IMG/VR virus record: IMGVR_UViG_3300030329_001879
Span: 1-34,483 of that record
Source: a virus
Strand: one strand, 5' to 3'
Length of the DNA stretch: 34,483 nt
Positions 1 to 6,351 of this stretch are shown piece after piece (the first letter of the stretch is position 1; each line of letters opens with the position of its first letter). Made by a program: the position numbers and the translations under genes. The notes under the pieces are model-generated. The model saw nothing but the letters and a program-made list of their open reading frames with translations. It was not told the DNA's origin and ran no database searches.

Positions 1-1
1 T

Positions 2-127
2 GAAGGGTGGATATACGCAGGTCACAAAGAGGATGCGAAGCCACCGTATCACTACATATGTGTAAATGATGACTGCCCCATAACAGAAGTGATTATCAAT
101 ACAGAGTACGAAGAGGAGAGTTACTGA
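2..127 (+). CDS. 3' end of a truncated early protein
   Basis: An open frame enters from the left edge without a start and stops at TGA 125-127, giving the last 41 residues of a protein. It contains a CVNDDC pair of cysteines that could be part of a small metal-binding site and an acidic C-terminus (EYEEESY). Its stop overlaps the ATG of the next gene (TGATG), which is the coupling pattern used throughout this arm, so it is very likely a real gene of the same + strand operon. Function is not recognised. It shows that the phage genome continues left of the window. Confidence 0.6.
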   Translation, partial: EGWIYAGHKEDAKPPYHYICVNDDCPITEVIINTEYEEESY

Positions 128-387
128 TGGGAACTTTAATAACAGCTGAAGGTGAAGAGAAAGTAGTAACACCTGAACACGGTAAAGTATTTACATTAGA
201 GGAACTGCAAGCATTAGTAGGAGGTTATATAGAAGTAGTTCCGCAACGAGTACATCCAGACAAGGTGTACCTGTGTGACGAGGAAGGATTACTGAAAAGC
301 AAAGAGATAAATTTCAGTGTCACAGAAACAATTGACTACCCTGTAGTCGGAGATATATTAATCATAAGCCACGAGGAGTGGGAATAA
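127..387 (+). CDS. DUF3846-like small protein
   Basis: This 86-residue protein fits the DUF3846 pattern seen in many phages and plasmids. It has LEELQALVGGYIEVVP near residues 24-39, then a strand and a CDEEGLLKSKEIN segment corresponding to the family's NEEGKLxxLPxN signature, then a GDILII strand near the C-terminus. The family has no established biochemical role. It is usually found among small early or accessory genes, as here. The start ATG overlaps the stop of the gene before it, and a GAGGAGAG ribosome site precedes it. Its own TAA abuts the next ATG directly. The domain call rests on memory of the family signature. Confidence 0.7.
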   Translation: MGTLITAEGEEKVVTPEHGKVFTLEELQALVGGYIEVVPQRVHPDKVYLCDEEGLLKSKEINFSVTETIDYPVVGDILIISHEEWE

Positions 388-720
388 ATGTGCGAAGAAT
401 ATAACGGTTGGAAAAACAGGCAGACATGGCTGGTTAACCTGTGGTTAAATAACGAGCCATCATCTCAACAGGCTCTGTACGACATAGCCAACGCCAATGA
501 TGACGGGCTGGCAGACGGTAGCCCCACGCCAGTACACATGAGGGCTGACACTTTGATGGAGTACATCATGGATAGATTCCACATGGTAGAGGAAATGAAA
601 GGCTTTTTTGAACAGGATTTAAGCGGTATGTTCTTAGACCTGTTAAGTGATGCCATCTGGATGGCAGACTTGGAAGCAATAGTATCAGGAGCAGTTGACA
701 ATTATGTTGAAGCAACTTGA
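388..720 (+). CDS. phage protein with NGW/TW/NLWL motif (DUF7249-like)
   Basis: This 110-residue protein begins with YNGWKNRQTWLVNLWLNN, a signature recognised from a widespread family of phage and plasmid proteins of unknown function (NGWxNxxTWxVxLWLxN, DUF7249-like). The rest is predicted mostly helical and acidic, with several Met/Leu-rich amphipathic stretches. It starts immediately after the stop of the DUF3846-like gene and ends inside a promoter: its TGA stop is part of a TTGACA box at 717-722. No catalytic motif is visible. Function is unknown. The family match is by motif only. Confidence 0.65.
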   Translation: MCEEYNGWKNRQTWLVNLWLNNEPSSQQALYDIANANDDGLADGSPTPVHMRADTLMEYIMDRFHMVEEMKGFFEQDLSGMFLDLLSDAIWMADLEAIVSGAVDNYVEAT

Positions 721-745
721 CAACGGTCTGCTGATTTGCTACAAT
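717..745 (+). promoter_or_regulatory. near-consensus sigma70 promoter
   Basis: TTGACA at 717-722 is followed by exactly 17 bases and TACAAT at 740-745, which is 6/6 and 5/6 to the bacterial housekeeping consensus. It overlaps the stop codon of the upstream gene and would start transcription near 752, giving a leader of about 60 bases before the GTG at 813. The leader carries the GTTAAC palindromes. This would let host RNA polymerase fire the middle part of the left arm independently of the genes upstream. Confidence 0.75.
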
Positions 746-781
746 CTAGTAACGGACTACACAGAAACCAGTATACTGTAT

Positions 782-813
782 ACAGTTAACTGTTAACTGA
801 TAACTATTAACAG
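782..813 (+). repeat. GTTAAC palindrome cluster, left copy
   Basis: Overlapping palindromes centred on GTTAAC: CAGTTAACTG at 783-792, TGTTAAC at 791-797 and TTAACAG at 807-813. Bases 782-797 are identical to 33541-33556. CTGTTAA (790-796) can also pair with TTAACAG (807-813), a 7 bp stem that takes in the first base of the GTG start codon. The cluster lies just downstream of a strong promoter. It could be a repressor operator or a leader hairpin controlling translation. Confidence 0.6.
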
Positions 814-1013
814 TGACTAAAAACAGTAAACTGGAAGCTAATGTACAGCATCTGTTAAACCAGTATGACTTCTTGTCTAACCGTAGCAGGAGACTGGAAC
901 GTAAATGTAACTCACTGGTTTGGCGATTCTCTATAACTGTAGCTATTTTGTGTACTATAAACATAGTGTTATTGGTAATCCTAATAATCAATTTGGAGGT
1001 TAATTTATGGTAA
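813..1013 (+). CDS. small single-pass membrane protein
   Basis: A 66-residue protein with a basic, polar N-terminal half (about residues 1-35, likely helical and rich in Asn/Arg/Lys) and one strong membrane segment, WRFSITVAILCTINIVLLVI, near residues 37-59, followed by a short tail. Topology would be N-in with a nearly C-terminal anchor. It starts with GTG at 813. No good Shine-Dalgarno precedes it, and the start sits in a possible hairpin, so expression may be low or controlled. Its end overlaps the next gene by 7 bases. A holin, a superinfection-exclusion protein or a membrane tether are all possible, and nothing decides between them. Confidence 0.55.
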   Translation: MTKNSKLEANVQHLLNQYDFLSNRSRRLERKCNSLVWRFSITVAILCTINIVLLVILIINLEVNLW

Positions 1014-1678
1014 CTCAATTACCAAACGAAGAACGATGGGAAGCGGTGGAAGTAACAGATATTCAAGGCGAGTATCAGGGCGATGTTATCGCAGACAACA
1101 ACGGTAACCTGCAGTACAGGATACAGTGTAAGTTTTCATGGAGCCTGTACCCCGTAACCGTATACGTTTACAGGGACAACTGTCCTAATCCGTTTAACGT
1201 AGGAAGTTACAACGCTTTGGTTAAGCGTGCCAGCTTACTGCCCAAGCATAACAACGCATCAGACCCTCAGGAATATATGTTCCGACATTACATTACTGAG
1301 TGGGAAAGTATCGGGCAACCTGCTCCTGCTCCTGCTCCTACCCCAGCACCTGCACCTCAGGCTCCCGTTGTAGCACAGGCTCCTGTCGCTCCATCACCAC
1401 AAGTAGAGCCAAAGCCTGTAGCTGATATCTTTGCAGGGATAGACCAGAACCAGATGCGTATCATGCGTCAGTCAACACTCAAGTGTGCGTCTTGGTTAAT
1501 GGTTCCAGTATCTAGAGAAACCCTCGGTGTTTCCACAGATGACTTTGATACCTCATGGGTAGCGAAGTGGACAGAAGAACTGTCCGAGTTGTTCTTGGAA
1601 TACGTGGTAACGGGGAAGGTCTACGAGGATATCCCTGAGGATGCGAAGGACTTACTTAACGAAGACCCGTTTGCATAG
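1007..1678 (+). CDS. two-domain protein with Pro/Ala linker, possible ssDNA-binding protein
   Basis: A 223-residue protein in three parts. Residues 1 to about 103 form a beta-rich N-terminal domain with aromatic and basic strands (YRIQCKFSWSLYPVTVYVYRD). A Pro-Ala linker of about 30 residues (APAPAPTPAPAPQAPVV) follows, encoded by repeated GCTCCT hexamers at 1319-1350. The C-terminal helical domain, about residues 143-223, contains RIMRQSTLKCASWLM. An OB-like front domain, a flexible linker and a small helical module recall phage proteins annotated as single-strand binding, and the position among replication genes agrees. No family signature proves this. A good ribosome site, GGAGG at 995-999, precedes the ATG. 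Confidence 0.55.
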   Translation: MVTQLPNEERWEAVEVTDIQGEYQGDVIADNNGNLQYRIQCKFSWSLYPVTVYVYRDNCPNPFNVGSYNALVKRASLLPKHNNASDPQEYMFRHYITEWESIGQPAPAPAPTPAPAPQAPVVAQAPVAPSPQVEPKPVADIFAGIDQNQMRIMRQSTLKCASWLMVPVSRETLGVSTDDFDTSWVAKWTEELSELFLEYVVTGKVYEDIPEDAKDLLNEDPFA

Positions 1679-1692
1679 GGGGTTAAGTAAAT

Positions 1693-2022
1693 ATGGAACT
1701 GCGTACTGACGATGGAGTCGTAGTGGCTCACGTTGTAGACGAGATTATGATTGCCAACAGGCAGGAGTCCAAGCATAAGTTACGCAGACCAGAGGGTTGG
1801 GCATTCGATTCAACGGTTATAGAACAGGCACAGAACGCAGGAGCAAGACGCATACGTATTACGTGTGCTGACACTGGGACTACGTACCGTGTCCTGTTCT
1901 CTGACTTTATGGACAACGCATTCCCACTTAACCGTGGGTTCAACAACCAACTGGTACTGGTACTAAAGTATTGGAACACTGGTGAACAGGCAGAACAACT
2001 ATCACTATTTGGAGGAAGTTGA
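1693..2022 (+). CDS. small protein ending in a beta-clamp-binding motif
   Basis: A 109-residue mixed alpha/beta protein of unknown family. Two features stand out: a basic central segment (KHKLRRPEGWAF, then GARRIRITC) and a C-terminal EQLSLFGGS. QL(S/D)LF is the canonical bacterial sliding-clamp (DnaN) binding pentapeptide, and a position near the very C-terminus is typical for clamp-dependent proteins. This suggests the product is recruited to the host or phage replication clamp, or blocks it. AGGGGG at 1677-1682 is the likely ribosome site. The stop overlaps the next start (TGATG). The overall fold is not recognised. Confidence 0.6.
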   Translation: MELRTDDGVVVAHVVDEIMIANRQESKHKLRRPEGWAFDSTVIEQAQNAGARRIRITCADTGTTYRVLFSDFMDNAFPLNRGFNNQLVLVLKYWNTGEQAEQLSLFGGS

Positions 2023-2348
2023 TGACTACGTTTAGACGAAGAAAAAACAGGCGACACCCCAAACTACAGGAATTATTAAACCAGTATGCTCAAGATGAAA
2101 ACATCAATGGTCCAGAAGCCTACAGAAAGTATCTTGAAGTAGCGAGTGACCCAAGCTGGAAGCTGGGTGTTCAAAAAAGAAGCTCTTTTTTAGCTAGGTT
2201 CTACGAAATAAGGCGAAACCAATTTGGTGTAAGGGGGATACGAAACCAGTATACCGAGAGTAAGCCAAAGGTATACCAGACTAAAGAGTATGAGTACAAA
2301 ATATTTGGGATACCTATATTTAGTAAGCGAGTAAGGAGCAATGTGTAA
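2022..2348 (+). CDS. basic hypothetical protein
   Basis: A 108-residue protein starting at the ATG that overlaps the previous stop, preceded by GGAGGAAG at 2011-2018. This site fits the ATG better than the TTG three bases upstream. It is strongly basic (FRRRKNRRH at the N-terminus, many Lys/Arg throughout) with an internal helical segment around residues 14-45 and a C-terminal beta-hairpin-like stretch (YEYKIFGIPIFSKRV). The charge suggests nucleic acid binding, but no domain is recognised. The stop TAA shares its last base with the ATG of the zinc-ribbon microprotein downstream. Confidence 0.5.
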   Translation: MTTFRRRKNRRHPKLQELLNQYAQDENINGPEAYRKYLEVASDPSWKLGVQKRSSFLARFYEIRRNQFGVRGIRNQYTESKPKVYQTKEYEYKIFGIPIFSKRVRSNV

Positions 2349-2434
2349 TGTGCCCTGTATGTGAAGGAAAGAATATTATATTTGAAGGCAGATGTTTTAC
2401 CTGCATTGATTGTGGGTGGAGCAAGTGCAACTAG
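2348..2434 (+). CDS. 28-residue zinc-ribbon microprotein
   Basis: A very short frame starting at ATG 2348-2350, which overlaps the previous stop, and ending at TAG 2432-2434. The product is MCPVCEGKNI followed by IFEGRCFTCIDCGWSKCN. It carries C-P-V-C, then C-F-T-C and I-D-C-G-W, so six of 28 residues are cysteine, arranged like a rubredoxin/zinc-ribbon knuckle pair. The exact start/stop overlap and the strong AGGAGG site for the next gene that begins in its own stop codon argue that it is translated. It may be a free zinc knuckle or a partner of the HTH/zinc-finger protein downstream. Confidence 0.6.
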   Translation: MCPVCEGKNIIFEGRCFTCIDCGWSKCN

Positions 2435-2443
2435 GAGGATGAC

Positions 2444-2956
2444 ATGGCTTTAAGGAAAGCACATAAAGCTGTACTGGAAACATGGAAGAACTACCTAGCT
2501 ATCAAGCACATAGTAGACAGGAACCCGTACGCAACCCTGCAGGAAATAGGTACGGCAATCGGTCTAACACGAGAGCGTGTGAGGCAGATAATAGTAGAGT
2601 CCAAGGACAACCCGGATATGGAGACGATTGAAAGGCAATCACGCAGGGGTGGGGGGTTCAGGGCGTACTGCATAGAGTGCGGAAAGAAACTATCAACAGG
2701 TAAGAAAGCCTTTAAGAACAGCACCAAGACGTGCCGTGAATGTCTCAAGGCTAAGCCTATAGTTTTCTTCTGTTCTGGTTGCGGTAAGGAAACCGTGAAG
2801 TCTACTCCCGAAGAGATAGCTAGGTGGAAACAAAATAAGAAACACGTTAAGAACCCCAGTCTAAACTTCTGTTCCCTCAAGTGCAGTGGACACTGGCTTG
2901 GAATGAACAAGGGATTTGGGGCTACTAAAAAAAGAGAGGAAGAAATTGGACGATAA
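2444..2956 (+). CDS. sigma-region-4-like HTH protein with zinc fingers
   Basis: A 170-residue DNA-binding protein. Residues 27-52 (NPYATLQEIGTAIGLTRERVRQII) are a textbook sigma70 region 4.2 helix-turn-helix, the part of sigma that reads the -35 box. The C-terminal half has cysteine pairs YCIECG (about 75-80) with CREC (about 97-100), and FCSGCG (109-114) with FCSLKC (147-152), consistent with two zinc sites. No sigma region 2 is present, so it is not a full sigma factor. It is more likely a transcription regulator, perhaps acting on the GTTAAC sites or competing at -35 elements. GGAGG at 2434-2438 precedes the ATG. Confidence 0.7.
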   Translation: MALRKAHKAVLETWKNYLAIKHIVDRNPYATLQEIGTAIGLTRERVRQIIVESKDNPDMETIERQSRRGGGFRAYCIECGKKLSTGKKAFKNSTKTCRECLKAKPIVFFCSGCGKETVKSTPEEIARWKQNKKHVKNPSLNFCSLKCSGHWLGMNKGFGATKKREEEIGR

Positions 2957-3839
2957 AGAATTAGAAGCAGTAAAGAAAAGATATACCGAGTGGCGAGACT
3001 CAGTAAGGGTAACGCTTAACGAGGATGGTACTGGTTACATAGTCAAAGGTGACGAGCGAGTACCTGAAGAGGTAGTTGACGGGGTAGGTGACGAGCATCC
3101 GTTCGTTTTGCCTAGGGTCACAGGGCTTATAGACCACGTTATACACAAGGGTGATGGATTCTATAACCAACGCCCGTTAAAGCTCGCTATGGGCTTTCTA
3201 GCAGAAGAACACATTAAGGTTCGTAGCAGTACTATCCAAGAGTACGAAGAGATAATGATGCAAGCATCTGGCATAGCAACAGCCCACATGGAAGAGTCTG
3301 CGAACTTTGGGTTAAGAACCCACGCCATACTGGAAGACATACAGAACTCCAGAACCTCTGCTGGTTACCCGTCATACAGGCATGGTGGCGAGCACCAGCC
3401 AGCGATAGATGCGTGGTATGAATGGATGGAAAATTCAGGCTTGGAACCTATAGCATCTGAGCAGGGTTTGTATTACCATGATGAGTCCAGTAGCAACGCA
3501 CCTATCTCGTTTGCAGGTAAGGCAGACCTGATAGCTTTAGATGGTAATGGAGTTCCAGTTATTGTGGACTACAAGACTGGCAAACAACACATGAACCATG
3601 CTCTGCAATTGTCAGCGTACGCATTGGCATTATCCTACTGTGGTATGGGGCACTTCTTAGATGCACCTATGGCACGGGGAGTAAGAGCCGTTGCACTGTA
3701 CCTTCCTAAAGAGGAAGGGGAAAGAGCAAAAGCCAAGGAGGTTAGAGATGTCCTTAGTCAACAACAGGTTTTCCTCTATGCTTGCAAGATTAGACAGTGG
3801 CAATCAGGACGTGACAAGTGGAAAAAGTGGAATGGGTAA
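2946..3839 (+). CDS. RecB/Cas4-type PD-(D/E)XK exonuclease
   Basis: The C-terminal half carries a RecB-family nuclease core. Numbering from a TTG start at 2946: GLRTHAILED with His near 126, GKADLI with the metal-binding Asp near 194, VDYKTGK with Asp208 and Lys210, and the QLSAYALAL helix with Gln221 and Tyr225. This is the order His, Asp, D-x-K, Q-xxx-Y seen in Cas4 and RecB nuclease domains. No Cys cluster for an iron-sulfur site is obvious. The role is probably DNA end processing in phage replication or recombination, alongside the ATPase and RusA resolvase nearby. TTG 2946 has AGAGGA five bases upstream. The frame stays open to a TTG at 2916, which lacks such a site. Confidence 0.82.
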   Translation: MDDKELEAVKKRYTEWRDSVRVTLNEDGTGYIVKGDERVPEEVVDGVGDEHPFVLPRVTGLIDHVIHKGDGFYNQRPLKLAMGFLAEEHIKVRSSTIQEYEEIMMQASGIATAHMEESANFGLRTHAILEDIQNSRTSAGYPSYRHGGEHQPAIDAWYEWMENSGLEPIASEQGLYYHDESSSNAPISFAGKADLIALDGNGVPVIVDYKTGKQHMNHALQLSAYALALSYCGMGHFLDAPMARGVRAVALYLPKEEGERAKAKEVRDVLSQQQVFLYACKIRQWQSGRDKWKKWNG

Positions 3840-4047
3840 GAACAGTGAAGAGAAACGGTTTTACTTTGTACACAACAGCAAGGTTGAGATACTAAGCGAT
3901 GACGCACTGGTGGAAGAGAAGCACGAAGCAGATATCTATGTTGCTATATTCCGTAGGGTAAAGGACAAACTTAACTGTGCTGAACGAAACAGAGTTAACC
4001 AGATAAACAGAGAGATAAAGAAAAGAGGAATAAGACTAAAAAAATAA
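3748..4047 (+). CDS. basic hypothetical protein overlapping the nuclease gene
   Basis: A 99-residue protein in another frame. AAGGAGG at 3735-3741, six bases before ATG 3748, is the best ribosome site in the neighbourhood, which would make the gene start 92 bases inside the nuclease gene. A later ATG at 3832 would reduce the overlap to 8 bases but has only a weak site. The shared C-terminal part (EEKRFYFVHNSKVEILSDD, then ADIYVAIFRRVKDKLN and a Lys/Arg-rich tail ending in RLKK) looks like a folded small alpha/beta domain. No family is recognised. It is the last gene before the structured non-coding block. Confidence 0.55.
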   Translation: MSLVNNRFSSMLARLDSGNQDVTSGKSGMGKNSEEKRFYFVHNSKVEILSDDALVEEKHEADIYVAIFRRVKDKLNCAERNRVNQINREIKKRGIRLKK

Positions 4048-4368
4048 CGGCTACGAGGTAGGAGAAACCGTCCGTTTAACCCAGATTGCAGGGGGTTTTT
4101 ACAAGGAGAATCGCAAACAGTTCTCTGGAATTCGTTCCCTCTGCACCGTCATTTGTTAGTGACGGCTATCGAAATAGGGCACCTTCCTATGGTTGGTACC
4201 AACGCATGTGCCTGTGTTCTGGGGGGTGTAGCTTAGAAGGAATAAGCTGCGTATACCCATCAGGCTCTCCTTAAACTCCGATACTCCTGTGAACTTGACG
4301 GTAGATGTTACAGCAGGTGTAGCTAGTCCTGAGCATGACACGAAACTGCTCTCACTTTGGAGGTGAGT
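4048..4368 (+). ncRNA. candidate structured RNA (about 320 bases)
   Basis: A gene-free stretch between two + strand genes with back-to-back hairpins: GAGAA 4106-4110 with TTCTC 4121-4125; GGAA/TTCC closing a TTCG tetraloop at 4127-4138; CCGTCA 4146-4151 with TGACGG 4160-4165; CTAT/ATAG 4166-4177; GGCAC 4178-4182 with GTGCC 4208-4212 enclosing GTTG/CAAC; and GGGT+GTAGCTTA 4224-4235 with TAAGCTGC..ACCC 4243-4258 over a 7-base GAAGGAA loop. ACCGTCA 4145-4151 can instead pair with TGACGGT 4296-4302. GGCTAC 4049-4054 could close the whole with GTAGCT 4319-4324. It matches no tRNA, tmRNA, RNase P or riboswitch class that I can recognise by eye. Confidence 0.5.
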
Positions 4369-4593
4369 ATGAATATTAATGCTGTTGAACAAACGTGTCA
4401 CAAAGGATGCGGTTGGCGTGAAGCCTATATGAGGCAGACCGAAATTGTAAAAGCAATGATGGAAGAATCTGACCAAGTATTCCTAAAGACACGGGATATG
4501 GTTCGCTTCCTTAACGATATATCTGGACAGGCAACAGAACAGAAGCCTGACTATACAAGCAATACTAGCAGGAGGCGGTATAAGTATGACTGA
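4369..4593 (+). CDS. small helical hypothetical protein
   Basis: A 74-residue protein starting at ATG 4369 with GGAGG at 4359-4363. That ribosome site lies in the loop and 3' arm of a hairpin (CTCAC 4351-4355 with GTGAG 4363-4367), so translation could be gated by the upstream RNA. The product has CHKGCGW near the N-terminus, a helical middle (REAYMRQTEIVKAMMEESDQVFLKTRDMV) and a basic, tyrosine-containing tail (SRRRYKYD). It overlaps the ATPase gene by 8 bases, so the two are probably coupled. No family is recognised. It might be a helicase-loader-like or accessory partner of the ATPase, judging only by position. Confidence 0.55.
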   Translation: MNINAVEQTCHKGCGWREAYMRQTEIVKAMMEESDQVFLKTRDMVRFLNDISGQATEQKPDYTSNTSRRRYKYD

Positions 4594-5920
4594 TTTAGAG
4601 GTAACAAAGAGGGGAACAATTATAGATGTGAATTTCCCCAGCCAACGGGTATACCTCAGGGCAGAAAGATTACGTGATGGAGGAGAGAAGTTTACAACTG
4701 AACTGTCAGTAGACGCTGAACTCTCTATGAATAATGCGTACAACAAGGTACGCCTTAACCGTAGCAACGCAGATATGCTGAACAACAATGTGAAGAAATC
4801 TTTGATAGCTACATTGACTGAAGCCACTATGGACTACCCGTATATTATGTGGGGCAATATTATCAATGAGGGCTTTGAAGCAATTATGGATAAGCACAGG
4901 GAAGGCGTGCCAGCTACGCAGATGTCCGTGCTTGATGAACACTACCCACGTAGCTACGCACTGTTCCCTTTCTTCACGAAGGGTGTAGCCAATCTGGTAT
5001 GGGCACCGGGAGGCTCAGGTAAATCGTACCTAGCTTTACTTACGTCCGTACTCGTTGACCGAGGCATGAGTGCCTTGGGTCTACGGGCACCGAAAGGCAA
5101 CGTCCTGTATCTGGACTGGGAAGAAGAGGAGAATGTATTTAAACAGAGACTCTTTGCAGTACAGAAAGGACTGGGTGTAGGTAATCCCGAAACATCTGGT
5201 ATCTGGTACAAGAGAATGGCAGGTACTCTGGCTAATAACATCGAGGCTATCTCAAGGGTAGTTGTCGATAACAATATCACCTACGTAGTAATAGACAGTG
5301 TTAACCCTGCACTCGGTGGTAAGAGTAACGACTCTGACGCTGTAGAGGATTACTTTGATGCACTGCGAATACTGGAAGTAACCAGCGTCTCGATAGACCA
5401 CGCTAACAAGATGGGAGAGACTACTGGTAAGTACCAGATATATGGTTCGTCATTCAAACAGGCTCGTGCCCGTCAGATGTACGAGGTAACCAAGATGCAG
5501 GAGAGTGACTCTGGTGAGTTGAAAGTTGTCATGCACCACAGGAAGGCAAACGACTTTGGGACTATAGGTCCCAGAGGTTTCACAATTAACTTTGAGATGG
5601 TCGATAAGTACAACAGCTTGGAGGACGATTACGAAAAACAACTAGATGTAGTAAGATTTGACACGTTAGGTCTAGGTGATGACAGTGGCAACTTACTCAG
5701 AGGAGAAGGTGTAACCACTATTTGTTACCAGCTAGTAAAGGCACACGGAACTATGGAGGTAGAAGAACTCAGAAGTAGGGTGTCTACCATCAAGGACAAC
5801 GATGTCACACTAGATGCCATTGAACTGGCTGTACAAAACTCCAATATGCTCAAGCTAAATGAAGAAGCAGGAACTGTTGGATTAGCACAGGAGGAAAAAC
5901 AATGGGAAGTCCAGAAATAA
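4586..5920 (+). CDS. RepA-like RecA-fold ATPase (replicative helicase/recombination ATPase)
   Basis: A 444-residue protein. After an N-terminal region of about 125 residues comes a RecA-fold core: Walker A APGGSGKS at 140-147, an acidic NVLYLDWEEEE strand at 172-182, Walker B TYVVIDS at 232-238, and a VSIDHANK strand-end at 268-275 typical of RepA/RAD55-type (AAA_25) ATPases. The C-terminal 70 residues look like a winged helix (GVTTICYQLVKAHGTMEVEELRS). Such proteins are hexameric helicases or helicase loaders in phage and plasmid replication, and the adjacent nuclease and RusA resolvase support a replication/recombination module. GGAGG 4571-4575 precedes the start with 10-base spacing. Confidence 0.8.
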   Translation: MTDLEVTKRGTIIDVNFPSQRVYLRAERLRDGGEKFTTELSVDAELSMNNAYNKVRLNRSNADMLNNNVKKSLIATLTEATMDYPYIMWGNIINEGFEAIMDKHREGVPATQMSVLDEHYPRSYALFPFFTKGVANLVWAPGGSGKSYLALLTSVLVDRGMSALGLRAPKGNVLYLDWEEEENVFKQRLFAVQKGLGVGNPETSGIWYKRMAGTLANNIEAISRVVVDNNITYVVIDSVNPALGGKSNDSDAVEDYFDALRILEVTSVSIDHANKMGETTGKYQIYGSSFKQARARQMYEVTKMQESDSGELKVVMHHRKANDFGTIGPRGFTINFEMVDKYNSLEDDYEKQLDVVRFDTLGLGDDSGNLLRGEGVTTICYQLVKAHGTMEVEELRSRVSTIKDNDVTLDAIELAVQNSNMLKLNEEAGTVGLAQEEKQWEVQK

Positions 5921-6351
5921 GTGACCGAATAGCCAAACTAATAGAGACTGCACACGATGCAGGACTAACTCTTGTATCAGAAGATGGGAAGCTAAACATA
6001 CGTGGACCTGAATCTGCGGAAGAGATAGTTAAAGAAATTATAGATAACAAGCTAGAGGTAATAGAGGCTCTGAGTAACGTACTCAGTCATATAGACAAAG
6101 AAGTTCATGACCTCAAGGACAGGCTCCGCAAGGGTATTGACTGGTTCTTAGCTGTAGACCCTCACCTCTGGGATACTAACGACAACCCCATAAACCAGAA
6201 TAGTAAGCTGGAACACAAGATGGTTCAGCTACTCCACAAGTGGGGTGAGATGGAAAGACTACTGCGTAACCTGTACGACTACGAGGGTTGCATCTTTGAT
6301 GAAGGTGGTTGTCCTGACGGCTCACCTGTTAAGTGCGGTGGATGCGAATAG
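5902..6351 (+). CDS. TubC-like docking-domain protein with C-terminal Cys cluster
   Basis: A 149-residue protein. Residues about 8-58 resemble the TubC N-terminal docking fold: helix, GLTLVSEDGKLNIRGP hairpin, then helix DNKLEVIEALS. This small module is common at the ends of replication proteins in phages and mobile elements and in synthetase docking. A long helical middle follows, and the C-terminus has GCIFDEGGCPDGSPVKCGGCE, four cysteines spaced like a metal knuckle. It overlaps the ATPase gene by 19 bases, with AGGAGG at 5889-5894 upstream. It probably acts as a partner or adaptor of the replication ATPase. The exact role is not known. Confidence 0.55.
   Translation: MGSPEISDRIAKLIETAHDAGLTLVSEDGKLNIRGPESAEEIVKEIIDNKLEVIEALSNVLSHIDKEVHDLKDRLRKGIDWFLAVDPHLWDTNDNPINQNSKLEHKMVQLLHKWGEMERLLRNLYDYEGCIFDEGGCPDGSPVKCGGCE

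Noticed and set aside
1319-1350. Microsatellite of GCTCCT as a regulatory repeat
   Set aside because: It encodes the Pro/Ala linker of the 223-residue protein in frame, so protein sequence explains it.
2520-2600. Full sigma factor
   Set aside because: Only a region-4-like HTH is present. No region 2 or 3 motifs occur in the protein or adjacent frames.
4086-4274. 62-residue + frame inside the structured block
   Set aside because: Low-complexity, Cys/Ser-rich product with no ribosome site. The bases are dominated by hairpins, so RNA is the better explanation.
4220-4300. tRNA gene
   Set aside because: The GTAGCTTA...TAAGCTGC arm imitates a D-arm, but no anticodon stem, TTCRA T-loop or acceptor pairing follows.
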